A stretch of DNA of 64,000 nt from Sclerodactyla briareus (lineage: Eukaryota; Echinodermata; Holothuroidea; Dendrochirotida; Sclerodactylidae). The translations under genes were made by a program, and so were the position numbers. Below the pieces are notes generated by a model. The model saw only the letters and a list, made by a program, of their open reading frames with translations. It searched no databases and was not told where the DNA came from. The first letter of the stretch is position 1. Every line of letters starts with the position of its first letter. Shown one piece after another: positions 11,421 through 24,762 of this stretch. Location: NCBI GenBank assembly GCA_026419785.1, contig JAODTK010000445.1, positions 372,001 through 436,000 on the forward strand. The letters are read 5' to 3'.

Positions 11421-14400
11421 AAAACGAGCAATGTTTACGGCCTTTATTAGCCACGGCATTAGATAGGAACGTCACTCCACTCTAGCCTGAATCACCGTCT
11501 ACGATGAATGAGGTTTTTTTCTCTCGCTCTTGACAACTGCTAGCTGTCACGGCTGCCTTGTAGGAAGGAGGGTGATTATTGTTTTTTTTTGCTGAATCCG
11601 TACGGGAAGAATAAAAGTACAAACGTTGAGATGTTTGAGCCAATCTGCCGAGCTAACCTGTTCCAGTTTTCGACTTTCGAAGGCAGTCCGTGTATTAACG
11701 TTAAGGTAATGAATTCCGGGAGCTGATCGCTAAACTTAGATCCCTACGACAGGGCCCAACACCCATGATTCATTATATTGACTGGATACTCTTCTACTGC
11801 ATTAGTGCATCTAGTTCCATAGCTCCCTCCCAATCCCCGGACCTCAGCGAGACCCACCTTCCGCACAGGTGCGGGCGGATGTTTTTTTATTGAGGGGGCC
11901 AATTGACTGGTTACTATCTAAGTGCACGCCAACCATTGGTTGCGCGAAGCGCGCAAGAAATTTTTGGGGTATCCAGGCCCTCTAGGTGGCTGGAAACGGC
12001 ATTTGCGGTGGCCTGTGCTACATGATATCTAGGCATAAAATCAGGTCTCATGTGCTTGAATTGCATGAATATCAAGAACAAATCAGAGAAAAAATGCAAT
12101 TTTATATAAGTTTTAATACAAGTTGAATGAAAAATGTCACTCCGTACAGGGTATTCATTTGATCCAGCCAAGTTACATTTAAAACACCCTTTAGAGTGTG
12201 CTACGTTTGACAGGTTGAGATGCGCTGTCCGTTTCCGTGAATGCATAGCTTGCCCATGTCATATATTTAGCATCTGTTTGAACACACTTTGAAATTGCAA
12301 TTTTGAAGATTAACCGACCAAAGTAATCCTTACACTGTCGCGGATGAGGGTGATTCCACCGAAATTTTCATTCTTCAATTTGGTATGCTCTTTTGCTGAA
12401 ATATAGCCTACCACTTACTGTACATCAACTACTTACCATTTTTTCAAATGGATACTTTTCATAATAGTTACTTAATCTTTACGTATTCTTAACTCATCTG
12501 TAAGAATGGAGCATGAAGCTCATGCTGAGTAGGGACATGTTTTGTCTTGAATAATTTCAAATAGTTTCAGCTTCTTAATCACGTGACAAGGCATATTACC
12601 AGCGAAATAGAATACAGGAAATATACTGCACACTGTGTGTTTAATGCGTACCTATATATACACCGAAGTGGTACAATTGTTGAATTCATTTTAATGGCCA
12701 TCTGACTTAGGTCAATTTAGTATAAGTAATAGCTCTACGTCCTGAAAGCATCGCAACCTCGATTGATTTAATTTGATGGGTTGCCTGGAGCAGATTACCA
12801 ACGGGCTATGTACATAATGTGGCACATTCAAGACCTATAGAGTAAATTGCATAGGCTACAGTGATGGTGCATGGGGGGGAAGGAATGCAGAAACAGTGAA
12901 TACGTCAAACCGATGCGACGCGCAGGTACAGGCCCTCTGCTCACGAGTATCACAGTACGGCCATTACGGGACCTCAAAGATGCAACTGGCAGAATGACTC
13001 ATATGCATATATAGGCCTCAGAGTGGTTTGAATTGATTGTCACTATTCCCCGATATTCCTAGAAATTTTGAATAATAAATTTAAACCATCAGGCGATAGC
13101 AATTACATACATACATTGAATGTTTTCTGAACACTCTGCAAAAGTGGGGGGCGGGGGGGGGGGGGGCTAAACAATCGTTTGCCCCCCTTTTTTTTTTTTC
13201 AATTGCGGGGTCCACAGCAAGCTGAGCATTTTTGTGTGCAAAAACATTATGGAGTGAAGCACTCATAAATAGTTTGGGGGTCCCCCCCCCCCCGACCCTA
13301 GTGGTTGTGCCCTTGATTTAGTTACTGGACGGACCCAAAGTTACTCTTAGGCATCAATTGCCCATGGACTGTTGGTGAAGTCAAAAACCGTATTACGTTT
13401 TCCCGGCCATTAGTGCCCAAAATAGAATGCAACTACGTAATAATCCCTCGTGGGTTTCAAACTGTGACAGTTCAGTAAACTGGTAAAGCAAATTAAAAAT
13501 GGGTTGCGACCCCTAATCATAGCCATGGTCAATGCCGGATTTTTAGGGGAGAAGGGGGGGGGGGTAACTCATTAAACTTATAATTTTTTGTGAGTTACCG
13601 GTACTGAGACAATAGCAAACACGCCAATTAAAAATCGTGAGAGGTTTCAGTGGAAAAGTGGTTCACTTTGCCCCGTTCATCTTACCCCGAGGGCTACATG
13701 GCCTAGGCTGTGGGGGCGATAAATCATGGGCATACAAGCAGACAAGCGTAGCATTGAGCTAGGGTGGTTGAATTGGGCCTGGGATCAATTTCCGTCTATA
13801 TCACTGACTAACACCAGGCATGTTTCCCTGTTTGTCTATGATTTCGAAAATATTCCATGACGATTATTGGTTCGATTATGCATCTCACAAAAATCTTGTG
13901 TAAAATTTCCACAAACCTATGTAACTAGCTACAACCTATCCAGATGGTTTGTTTAAGGAATTAACACGATTTATTTGTTGTTGTAATTAATTTACTAAGT
14001 TGTTCAGATTTTCACATCGGTTTTGTAATATCCTAACTAACACCACCGGGTGATAGTGTCCCCGCTAGCAACCTTTTTAAGAGTGGGTGCAAAAGTTGCA
14101 ACTTACGTGAACCCTTCACACCTTTCAGCAGATCAATCGCCAACATTCAATCATAGTGAAATGTGTCATGTTTACGTCCCGTGGGTGGCTAATTCGCTTC
14201 TATTAGGACCCTTTATTTAAACTAACATACTAAAGTTTTTTATTTCCTGCCAAAATATGTGGTGTATATCTTGAATGAAAACTAATAATATTGACAGATG
14301 GGACGAAACTTTCATTATTATCGGCGAAGTCTGGCAATTCCTTATTGCTATTGTGAATACTTATTCGCATAATAGCAACATGAATAGCACGGTATGGGAA

Positions 14401-14950
14401 ATAGACCGAGTGAGTTGTGGGCGAGCGATCGAGAAGTGCGCAAGTTTCCGAGCTGTCCAGGCTGCGCAGCGGAAGTTCATCAGCCGAGTGTGAACGTAAG
14501 GGAGATCATTTTCGCCGCGTAATTACTAATGAACAACGTTTCTCGTTGTGTGAGTCAAGTTTTTGGAGCAAGTAGGCCTAGAAAGAGATAATTTTCGACT
14601 ACCTTACTCATCTCGCTCACGTTGGCGGTAACTTGATGCTGATGATTCTTGTTTAATCCAGTTAATGCAATGCATTAGGCACCTCCACAACTCTTACACA
14701 CGTCCGTGTCGAAAACGTATCTAGGACGAACTGTTCAAGGGCTGTATAGGGACTAGATTAGTGAGAAAGCTCAAATGAAGTCACAGTCAACGCGGCGCTT
14801 GAACAAGACTATCTAAACTAAAACCCGATTGTCTCACCGTTTTTTTGCAAGTTGCATTGACACATTTTGCGGTCACAACATAGGCTTCTAGTTCATACGC
14901 ACGCAATACGACAATGGAACATATGACGCTTGAAAAAAATTGACCGCAAA
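11421..14950. other. No supported gene; scattered repeat fragments and G/C tracts
   Basis: 11940-12200 carries the TGCGCGAAGCGCGCA palindromic motif seen also near 22685, 23095 and 62207. G-runs occur at about 13146-13167 and 13554-13563, and a C-run at about 13281-13293. An open frame at 14275-14493 (plus) is unsupported by splice signals. Confidence 0.5.
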
Positions 14951-15323
14951 TCACTTTTCAGCTGAGTTTTTAGACGAGACTATAACACTGTAAAAGTAGG
15001 CGAAATTGCAAATCGAACTATTACCACTACCCCCACCCGAACAAATAAAGAACAGTAATGTCAGTGTTACTGTCATTTCCATTTTCCTGGTAGACATAAC
15101 ATATTTGCGCTGTTGAACCAATTTGAAATTGGACCTCGCTAATCCCCAATTCGTCCGAAGAGGGAATTAATCCCACGGGGCTTCTCTGTTTGGAATCTGA
15201 GGCGAAGTTGTGGCAAGCCAAGGACGGTAGTGACTGGGGTTGAGGCATGGGACATCTCGGACTATTTCCTGTGTACCAGATGAACATACTTAACAAGAGG
15301 GCAATCCCTACTGTTGCAATAGC
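14951..15323 (-). CDS. Candidate exon of a single-pass (type II) membrane protein
   Basis: Minus-strand frame with a hydrophobic anchor AIATVGIALLLSMFIW, then a proline/serine-rich stem (SPRCPMPQPQSLPS) and a more globular part ending ITVLYLFGWG. A run of five G then breaks the frame. Reading it as four G continues open for about 24 more codons (SGNSSICNFAYF and on). A polypyrimidine acceptor (CCAATTTTCAG) lies just upstream, with one in-frame TAA between it and the anchor. Short cytosolic side, one anchor and a stem is the layout of Golgi glycosyltransferases. The ITVLYLFGWG end loosely recalls the start of family GT10 fucosyltransferases, but this is only a suggestion. Confidence 0.45.
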
Positions 15324-15508
15324 TTATCGGTAGCTCTGAAAATTGGGGTACTATTTCTTTTCAGTCATTCCACGCTAAATACTTTGGGCAAATACTTTTC
15401 GAACCGATGTGATAAAAACATAGATGCAAGATGCATATTGGAATATTAATATTAAGGTAGGCCCATCATATACAGTCAAAGTAGAACAAGCATGGCATGG
15501 TCAAGGTG

Positions 15509-15765
15509 CAGTGGCGGGGGTAGCCGAAGTGAAGGTACAGGGGCGCAATCCTGGGTGTCCTGGCACCCACCCTCGGTGGTCTGGGGGCATGCTCCCCCAG
15601 AAATTTTGAAATAAAAACAAAACCTTTTTTCTGGCAATCTGCAATATTCTGGGCTAATTTCAGGTCTGTGATGACATTTTACGTCTACTTTTTTCCTGGG
15701 CCGGCCAACGGGGGGGGGGGGGGTGGGGCGTACGCAGGCCCCGCTCTACGCTGGCTACGCCACTG
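15509..15765. mobile_element. hAT-like miniature element with CAGTGGCG ends
   Basis: Begins CAGTGGCGGGGGTAGCC and ends GGCTACGCCACTG, an inverted pair of the widespread CAGTGGCGTAGCC type. The interior has GGTCTGGGGGCATGC followed by CCCCCAGAAATTTTG and a G13 run. No coding capacity. Flanking octamers (TCAAGGTG, AGGTACGG) are not an obvious target duplication. Confidence 0.7.
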
Positions 15766-17064
15766 AGGTACGGCCCACGCACGATTGAAAAAAATGGCCA
15801 AAGGGCGCCCCACTTATGTCAATATTGTCTCACAATAGAGAACAATAGGTCATGGTTATGTGACCCACAAAAAAGTCAGGGTGGCTTACGATGGGAAAAA
15901 CCACGGTGCAGGCCCCATTTATTATGAAAGGATGTCCAGATGGCCCCAACATTTGAAACATTACAAGTGAGAACCCCGTAATAAGATCTCAGCCGACATC
16001 AATGTGAATTTTCCTATTATCTTTTTTCGTAATTTGGACGCAATGCAACTAAAATCGCCACGCTTCGTGAGTTTCCATCCTGAAACCCTCCTGATCTCCA
16101 AATATCATCAGAATTTGGCAGAAACTAAGTTCTGAACTCTATAAAATTGGTGGAATAAAATTCACAGCATTCAAGGGAAAAATCTTGTTTTGATACTTCT
16201 TGGCCTTTCAACATCTTTGAAAGTATCTGTCTGCTTCTGCCATTCCAATGGCCAAAGAACTTTAAAAATAAACCGAAGTACACGTATTTTTTCGATTCGT
16301 ATTGTCTTATAGTGTTATTCGTCCTAACTAAATCACTGACTTTAGGTATTTGTGCTTCTATAAATGCAAGGAAAAAGTAGTTTTTTGACTTTGATAGATT
16401 GAAAAAAAAAAATAATTTCGAACACAACCAGTTCTTTTTGGAATCACGAGTATATTTTGAAAATATGAAAATCCGCTGAAGTTCTTTTTTTTCTCTCACA
16501 GCTCTTAGAATACACACAAGTATATTTGTTCAATTTTGAGAGGAAACGTAGTATGATTTTGTGACTACCCAGCGTGTGTAAATTGTGACAATGTTCGACC
16601 AGCTTCCAAACATTTCGTCGATAATATGACGGACAAGCAACGCACACACACACACTGACAGACACTTCAGCTGTTTAGACCTCCATTTCTGTGGGACCAT
16701 CAGTTCCAGAACTGACACTTCTATAGCACGTGGTTACAGAGGAGGGTTTATAGTAGCTCTGGGCAGAGGGTGCATGGGGGGGTGCTGTGGGAGGGCCAAG
16801 GGAGGCGAATGATGGTACGGTTTTGTCCGTTTGGTAGCCAAATGTGATGTGTAACAGTTAGTTTGAATATAGATAATCCGAGATACCGGTAAAGGCTACT
16901 AACTTATAGGGATTATATACCGAATGTGATTTTCCGTCACACGACATAAGCCTGCTCTAGGATGCATCTTTTCTGCAATCTGCTTGCCACCCCCGTACAA
17001 ATGTTATGTAAATAATACTGATGAAATAGGATGGCCTGATGTCAATATTACCATGGACTGAGGG
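15766..17064. other. No supported gene; one long minus-strand frame
   Basis: 16125-16517 (minus) is open for 130 codons, rich in F, K and S, ending LECCEFYSTNFIEFRT. It is AT-rich, shows no recognised domain and has no clear splice or start context. I leave it as an unexplained frame. Confidence 0.35.
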
Positions 17065-17072
17065 TATATAAG
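17065..17072 (+). promoter_or_regulatory. TATA-box-like site
   Basis: TATATAAG, 17 bp before an ATG that opens 73 codons (17089-17310). Spacing is too short for a TATA-initiator-ATG arrangement with a normal leader, and no other core element is visible. Confidence 0.2.
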
Positions 17073-17289
17073 CCTGTCTATAGACTGTATGGAAGTGTTT
17101 CGGGAATTGAGGCGGACGGTAATGGGGGTTGATTTCAAGTTAACAGTTACAACTTTCTCTAGTCATGGAGACATCATTGGCGCAAATAGGCCCGGGCACC
17201 TGGTTCAACCTTTTTTCTGGCCAAGACTGAACTTCATTCCCAACATAAATTTTCTCCACGATCAGTCTGCCCAAAACATAATCATCATG

Positions 17290-17786
17290 CCTAGCCTGGA
17301 AGGCACGTAGCGCTGCATTCCACCCTCCGCTTACCAGAACGCAACCTCCTCTGGAGCTTTGAGCAAGTGACCCCGGGGGAGGCTGAGCCTGTCCGTAATT
17401 CCCCCTCTCCGAGGTCCGCCAACCTCACTACTTGCATGGCCGCCATGCGGACCCAATGGGTCTCGTGTATGGCCAACCATACTCGTGGAGACAGAACGCG
17501 TGATTGGATCGTCCACCGGGAGGGCCGCGCCATATCCCTATTAAGGAAGCCCATTGACGATCACGATCAGGCAGCTGACCTCATCATCCCCGCACGAACC
17601 CCCTTTTCGTTCACACCTAGTCTCATTCAGCAGCGGCATCCAAGAATAGCAAGAATAGTCAAGAAAGCCATTCAATCAATTGAGTCAATTGAGCTGAAAC
17701 TTGAGCTTGGTTACTCTGCTCGAAACAAGCATGGAACAAGAATGCATAAAGCTCACACCTGTGTACACTACTATTTTCCTCACTAA
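17290..17786 (+). CDS. GC-rich open frame, unidentified
   Basis: A locally GC-rich block with a plus frame of 139 codons from 17367 (MTPGEAEPVRNSPSPRSANL at the start, basic LIQQRHPRIARIVKKAIQSI near residue 87). The minus strand is also open (17291-17554), so strand is uncertain. Composition differs from the AT-rich surroundings, which is the main reason to list it. No domain was recognised and no splice signals are convincing. It could equally be a repeat fragment. Confidence 0.25.
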
Positions 17787-17838
17787 ACTACAAGACATTA
17801 TTAACTTGGCGTGTTTTAGATCGACACTTCATATTCCC

Positions 17839-17858
17839 ACCGCCCCCCCCCCCCCCCC
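17839..17858. repeat. C-rich tract
   Basis: A C-run of about 16 with flanking CACCG and TCCCA. Further C-rich clusters extend to about 18030. Confidence 0.8.
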
Positions 17859-18184
17859 TCCCACTCATGTCGTTGCCTTCTTCGTTTCTTTCCCGCCTGT
17901 TTATTTACATGGAGGTTAGGGAGAAGTTCCCGTCAAGACGTCAGGCTGTGGAGATCAACCCCACCTTGGGAAACTCCCTCCTACCCTGCCCTCTCCAAAC
18001 AGCCAACCACCCCCTCCCCCGGCCACTCACTGCCAACAACATATTTCCCCTGCCGTTGCCATGGTCAATGATAATGGTGGTGGACGCCGAACGCAACACG
18101 ACCCATCAACATGAGCCCTCCCAATGAAACAATAGTGGCCGTGACCAGTGGGGAGGGGGGCATCAGGAATTCGAACTTAAAATA

Positions 18185-18400
18185 ATGGTTAATTGGTTTT
18201 ATTGCATCCGTCAAATTTATCGGCACGAAAAAAGGTGAAATACTTGGACGTCCGATAAATTTGATCGTATCGTATCGCACCAGGTGTGATAATCCTATTG
18301 AAGACACTTCTTTTTTTTTTACTCGAACCGTCCGATGAATTTATCGTATATATTATGTTTCGTATAGCACAAGTTTGAACACCCCTTTATTGTCATCATT
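18185..18400. repeat. Short tandem duplication (about 82-bp period)
   Basis: TCCGATAAATTTGATCGTAT...GCACCAGG at about 18249 is repeated imperfectly as TCCGATGAATTTATCGTAT...GCACAAG at about 18331, and a TCCGTCAAATTTATCG variant lies at about 18207. This underlies the minus frame at 18319-18570. Confidence 0.5.
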
Positions 18401-20499
18401 GACCAATTATTCATGAGTTTATTCATGAAAATGGGGTCAAATTTCATCTGGTATAAATTTTGGTAGTCCATTGCCTTGACATAAACTAAAAAATGATTTT
18501 TGCATTTGCAGGACACTCGCGGCTTTGATGGTTGATCAAATGCTTCCAAACACCTCATAACATCATTCAAACAAATTGCAAAGAAGTAACCGGCATTTTT
18601 TATACCGTAACATTTGGTCGGGATTGTGAGGTATTTAGGTATTAAATTTTAAAATCGGTTCCGATGGGAATTTCTGAAAGGCAAAAAGAATGTTGGATAA
18701 TTCACCTGAACCTAATAATAAAAGTTCATACTCCTTTAAATAAAAAACAATTGCCATTTCGTGAGAAATTCCAACTATATTGCCACAATGTGTAGAAAAA
18801 ACTGAGTTTTTTTATTATAATTAAAATTAAAACGGAAGTTATCTATAGTGTTGCATGCATTTTGGGCATTTTTTGCAAATATTATATTTGCCATTACCGC
18901 GCTTGCGACGGGCCTGTTGTGTTGTTGCGCTATCACAGTAATTACAGTGATTTTTTTTAAAGTATACCGGGCGATCTAGATAGGCAATTTACCTGGACGT
19001 AGCCGTTTTCATAATCAGATAATCGGTTTCAAAGTATTAGACAGAAAGACAAGGTTTTCCTTGAGAACTTCCAGCGAATGTGCTGCAACTTGTAATGTTG
19101 AAAAAAGTGACTCTTTCAATTTGGGGTCAATTTGGACGCATCATATTCTGCAGTATTTCACATACTGGGGGGAACATAATAACAGATTTGGCCCTCCTCC
19201 ATGATATATTGTGAGGAAATTCACCATTCAAAGGGCCCTGGGAGTGTCTGAAAAATATTTTCCTAATCAAGATGGCCCGGAATCTCTGTGCTGAGGAGTG
19301 GGAGCTCTGCGCGCAGTATTCGTTTGTTGTCGGTATTCTAACCATTAAAACCGTATGTATTTCTGGAAGATATTATTACTATTTAAGGGGGGTTTCTGGG
19401 TGAACCCCACCCCCGCCCCCCCTCCCGCCATCCCACCCTCGAATAAAATACCGGCCAAGGTAATCGTAAATGGCACATAAGAAACCGTTACCTTCACTGA
19501 ATCCAAGCCCCTACCTTCACTCTAAAAACCCTGCAGATATGCGTTTTGTTCATGACATTCGCAGTCCCCAGTTTTGCGACACTTTCAAATCCATTAAAAC
19601 GTGTCAAAGTTCGGCTTCGCGTGTGGTACTTGCGGTTGAATTCGTTACCGTTGCTCTTCCGTCTCCGACCTCCCCACAAGTCTACTATGGGAGAATTCGC
19701 TTCGATGGCAGACTAGTTTATACTTATCTGTGAGGTGAAAAATATACAACCAATATTCTCTCTGACCTTGGAAACCATAATCAACCTATTTTGGGTTACT
19801 AAACCCTTTAGCCATTTGTCCGTTTCTTTGCTATCTCAACCACGCTGCAATTTCGAACGCCAGTAGTATATGTTATCGGAAGATTCATGCTCTCTTACCA
19901 TGCCTGTCGTTTATTGGGACAGTAGAACTAAATTGGATGAGAGGTCCAACTTTTTGAGGGATCCTGATTTTTTTCTTCAGATGTGTGCTGGAATCTGGAG
20001 AGAAAAACAAAATACCACCCCACGGGGGTTAGAATATGGCGTGGCATAAGTCGGGGACAACGATGGACCGGACCGTCCGACGAAATGTCATAATTTTCCA
20101 CCAATTACAAAACTTGTGATCATAAATGTCGATGTTGAAGTTGTACATGCAAAGTCGAAGAGGGGTGGCCAACAAAAAAACTACCCTGGCCGCTCCGCGC
20201 CAACATGGGCTCTCGCTTGGATAGTAATCTTGAGCCCCCTGAAAATGGCTAGTGCAACCCCCACACCACCCCTTTCGGCATCACAGGGCGAAAAGTCGGT
20301 GGAAGCCGCTGGCAAGGCAGTAGAGCGAATAATATTTACCGACACACACCACAATGAAATGTGGTTGCCAGTTCAGTTTTCATTGTAACATGTCCATTCC
20401 TTCGGTCATTCGACTAATGCCCAAATTATACCTTGTGGCCTTATTTCCTACCTTCCGAAATGGAGTGGGTGTAACATGTAAAGTTGGGCCCAGTGGTAG
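18401..20499. other. No supported gene; isolated splice-like signals
   Basis: Two good plus acceptors stand out: TTTTTGCATTTGCAG ending about 18510 (then 15 codons and a stop) and GATTTTTTTCTTCAG ending about 19980 (then 22 codons and a stop). Either might begin a small terminal exon. Neither product is recognisable. C-runs occur at about 19405-19430. Confidence 0.35.
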
Positions 20500-21240
20500 C
20501 CACACAGACGAAAATAGAACTGCGAAGAGTTAATGTCGAAAATACAGTCAATCAGTTTCACAGCTGTTTCAATCTTTTACAGAGGACATAACTGGACATA
20601 ACGTGTGATAGAAGTGTTCAGTACGTCAGTTGTAATTGAACTCATTGTTCGGTTTGCCAAACAAGACGCGTCTGGCAACTGCAGTACGAAGAGAACTAAC
20701 CCAGAACACCAGAAGGTCACAGGTCATGTGGTCAATAAGGGAAATAGTGTCAAAAGAAGTCAAAGTAGGTCACAGATGTAGTTTGCACAGACGAATGAAT
20801 TTCTCCATACGCCAACCCCCAAGAATGTTTCGTTGCGAAGGTATATGAACCATTTCTTTTTTCAGTGTTGTGGTCTGAGGCTGGTTTACCCTTCTACAGG
20901 GGAAGGAATGCTGAGATGAGTCTGGTCGTACGAAGAATAGAATTGACCCAGAAGGTCACAAGGTCATTAGCTCAAATTAGGTCAAAGGGTCAAATTGGGG
21001 TGATTAGTCACACATGTAGTTCACTTTTCAGACGAACAAAACTTTCCATTTACAACATGCTTTGAATGGTTTCGTTGCCATAATATAGAAGGATTGCCCT
21101 ATAGTGACTCCAATGACCTTGATCTTGACACCCACACACAAGGATTAATTCTATGCCCCTACCTCTGAAGTGTGTTGTGAAACATGATGTACCAGCTTCC
21201 ACTGAGAAACATTATCTTATTCTCTGAAATCTTATTAAAG
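20500..21240 (+). repeat. TGACC/AGGTCA-rich repeat, two tandem units
   Basis: Unit A (about 20630-20850) and unit B (about 20890-21075) share, in order, GTACGAAGA, AACCCAGAA, AAGGTCACAGGTCAT, a GTCAAAG block, GTCACANATGTAGTT, CAGACGAA and TGTTTCGTTGC. Downstream is CAATGACCTTGATCTTGACA. Families with repeated AGGTCA half-sites of this kind are common in marine invertebrate genomes. The apparent frames at 20636-21065 are inside the repeat. Confidence 0.65.
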
Positions 21241-24189
21241 TTTTGCCAAAATATGCCGGGACCACTTGGGCTCCGGAGGGACATTGGGCATGACTCCTTT
21301 GGGTGTAGTGAAGGACGAGCCACAATCAACGGCAACCAGTTTCACTTTAAACATGAATACTAAAAGTGACTAATGTTGAGAAGATAACTGGACCAACGGT
21401 GTGGTTGAATACTACGTAACACACCAAGAATAAAATAGCAAATAGGGATCGAATGAACAAGGGTTCTCCATGAACAAACAAACGCAGGCGCAGCGCAGGC
21501 AAATCGCAAACATAGTAATAACAAAAGGTGCCATCAACACGCTGGTGGGCGACGAGCGCAAATGCGCAGATGCTGCGAAGTGAATCGATCAGTGAGCGAT
21601 TTCAACGGACTGCACATTCTCATGTTTGTCTTTTTCATTTCCCCTTCGTTTTCTTCCTCCTGTTGTCTGTCCGTTCGTCCGTCCCGTCCATCCATCTATC
21701 TACTAATCTAACTGCTATTGATTCGAATTGCTATACTGCGCTTACATCTTTCAATGGATCATGATGGGGACATTTTGTGGAATCTGCAAAATGCTTCTCA
21801 TTCCAGTGCATCAGATGACAATGAAAGTTACTCCATCGATCGAGCAGGGGCCCGTATACACATGAAATTCCACGGGGGGGGGGGGGGAGGGGGGTGAATC
21901 ATTTTTGAGACCGACAAGGTTTTCGTGAGACCGAATCTTATCATCGGATTTGGTACCAGAGGCGGCGCCGTGCGGTCGTGGAGGGTACTCTGGTTCCCCG
22001 ACTGGGTGGCCAATCGTTTTCGCTAGTGATCTTGTTGATAGACTGATCCGCGGGAGGGATGTAAGGGGAGGGAGTTCCCCTCCCCTGGAAATTTTTGGAA
22101 AAAAACTGGTGCCTATGGTGCTATATGGTGCTATCCTAGTACGATATTTCTAGCATGAATTACGAAGTGCTCGAACCTAAATTCACATAATGATGACTGG
22201 TACATGGAAGACTGAGGAGAATTGGCATTCACGTCATGGTCTTGCATAGCCCGGAGCTGCTACCGATATTTAATAATTGTCCGATGGGGCTGACACACAT
22301 GTTGGCACCATGTCCTCCAGTTAAATCATTTCCTTCACCAGTGCGTCACCAGCCTTTTCAAATTGTGGTGGGGCACAAGGGGGTCACAGACATTTTGGGG
22401 GTGGGGTCACGAGAACACTTCTTAGCGAAGCGGCACCATAGGTTGGCGCGGAGCGTACACGGGAATTTTTTGGTGCGCACGCCCCCCAGATGGCCGGAAT
22501 TGACTCTCCCGAGCGTCACTTAGGGCTGCATGTACCAAGCTTCAAATCTGGGCATTTTGTGATCACAAATTCTATAATCGGTGAAAAATGTTAATATTTT
22601 GTCAGACTCGGTCCCTTATGATTCCCGACCTTTTTGCCATAATGTTCCATAATTTGTGCTCCACAACTCAACTGTTCACCAGTGTGCGCGAAGCGCGTAA
22701 TTTTTCCTGGTTTTTCCTTTTCCCGGCACTCTGGAAAACAGGATCTCACCAAAAAATTTAGGACATTCACTATCTCACTCTACTGTCTCAACCATGATAT
22801 GAGTCAGTAGCAGTTACCTGGAAGAAAACATGCGTTGAAAATTGAAAGCCTAAGCTACTGCAGTTCCAAATCGCGCGTGGTCGAGGGAGGAGGAAACGGA
22901 CCGGGGGCTAAAGGGTTTAGTAATCAAAAAGAGGTGGACTGTAGTTTTCAATGTCAATGTAATGTTGTTGTATAATCCAGTATTTAACCTCACCGATATG
23001 TATGAGTTAGGGGCCAGTGAGGTAGAAACTTCCCCCATAGAGTGATGCGGAGATGACGAGAAAGCGACGGAACAAAATCCACTACTATTACACGCGCGAA
23101 GCGCGAATTTTTTTCACTTTTTATCGCATTCGAGGCGAATTTGGCACAATTACTGCCTTTCTTGTGATATTTTTTGTTGGGTTTTGCCAGATCTATTTCA
23201 AACTGGTAGTCCAACCTCTGACTACAAACATTTTTCTCTCGAAATCAGAATCTCATATGGGACACCACGGGGGCACAGGGTTTCCGAGGGGGGCACGTAC
23301 CCCCCCCCCCCCCCCCCCCCCCCGGCTACGCACTGTCCCGGCACACCTCGAACATGCCCAACGCACCTATTTTTTCTTACTTTTTTTCTCCCCGACGTTT
23401 CTCCGCTTTGCTCCCCGACGAGGGGGGGGGGGGGCACTGCTCCCGTTGGCGGCCGGCCCTGCTCGTACGACGATTTTTCGAATGTTGTTTACGGTAGTAC
23501 GAATATATCGTAATATTGGATTCATGTGAGGTTGGAAAACGAGTTTCTTTTTTTATTAACTTTTGTCTTTTCTACCAGGAATTCCAGGAATGCACATCCC
23601 GCAACATACACTAAAACTTAGATTTTTTTACCAATCGAAACGATTTAAACCATGCCGTTGGGCCTGCAAATTAGGGGAACACAAAGCCAAACACTTACGT
23701 AATATCCACATACATAATGTGGGAAGAAAAAGTGCCTAGTTAGGCCCCGACCTCCATATCGTGACCCCGATTCACAACCACTGATAACTAAGGGAAACCC
23801 AAACTTCTGACCAACCGATCAACAATGCATCCAAGTCAAATGCCATATGTGAGACCACGCTCACAAGCCGGTGTCAATTAGGTCCCGTAGTCGGTCTTTG
23901 CTCATGACGGAACTAAGCAACGTCGTCACTAGTTAAGTTAGAGGAACTTCTCCCACTCGATGCCGAAGTTCTTGGTACAGTCTTCATCATCAGGCGATGC
24001 ACCTCTTAGTAGAAAATAGTTAGAGTCAAGGATATATATCAATCATGTTTAACATGATTCGAGCGGAGACCGACTTTTTGTCGCCCAGAGAAGAGCAACT
24101 TCTAATTTTCACAGGGGATGTCACACCCCCCCCCCCGCGATTTACGCCCCTGGACTCGAGGTCAAAGTTAATGAGGTAATTTCGACCCA
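21241..24189. other. Repeat mosaic without a supported gene
   Basis: Contains a run of short CCGTC units (about 21668-21700), a G12 and G-rich patch at 21875-21894, GCGCGAAGCGC motifs at about 22685 and 23095, C24 at 23300-23323 followed by CCCCGACG units (about 23392-23430), and a C-run at about 24125. Long overlapping frames on both strands at 23053-23529 run through the C24 and G-runs and are not credible. Confidence 0.55.
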
Positions 24190-24480
24190 ATGGTTCCTGT
24201 TTGGATGACAATATGGGAAAATCCGTCTCCCCACAGATCAAATCCGCTGACATAGAAGTTGACAGCATTGCCATTGAACCAATTGACCATATGGAATACT
24301 AAGATCTATGGGGTCAATCCCACATTTGTTCGAACAGTCCAGCGGCTTCAACTCAGGGGGCAACTCTACAGGATTGTATGATCATACAAATTGGCCAGTA
24401 TTAATATTTGAGCAACTGAACCGGGGTCTATCCAGAGGACATTCCATTAATTTAGCAGAGCGTGTTTACGAAAGTGTATT
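24190..24480 (+). repeat. Dispersed repeat R2, copy 1
   Basis: The block with CATATGGAATACTAAGATC, TTTGTTCGAACAGTCCAGCG, GGCTTCAACTC and TGTATGATCATACA recurs inverted at 38870-39230. Both copies have the same landmarks with small indels. The plus frame 24308-24535 falls inside it. Confidence 0.7.
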
Positions 24481-24643
24481 TCCCAATGAACTGCTGCAAA
24501 TACGGGTGAGCTACAGTGATATTGAAGTTCAGTGAGGTGTTTCACTTTCTTGGCTTTCTATTTTTATCTATCATTACATGGTATGCTATAGCAAAAAGCC
24601 TTCTATTAAATCGGACTAAGTGGAGGCCCCTTTCCTTCACAGG

Positions 24644-24701
24644 GTTTATGAAACGTTTACGAGTCACTTATAACTGTTGCCACTTGATAAACAGCAAATA
24701 G
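24644..24701 (+). CDS. Possible small terminal exon
   Basis: A strong pyrimidine tract and acceptor (CCCCTTTCCTTCACAG) precede an open frame of about 18 codons (FMKRLRVTYNCCHLINSK) ending in TAG. Too short to identify. Confidence 0.2.
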
Positions 24702-24762
24702 CCAAAAACCTGTCCGACACATGTAATCAGGAACGGGAGGAACACTGGCCCCATGCTCATAA

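Noticed and set aside
11914..12246. 110-codon minus frame
   Set aside because: Contains the dispersed TGCGCGAAGCGCGC motif and shows no domain or splice context.
23053..23529. 158-codon plus frame and overlapping frames on both strands
   Set aside because: Runs through C24 and G12 runs and CCCCGACG repeats; all strands are open for composition reasons.
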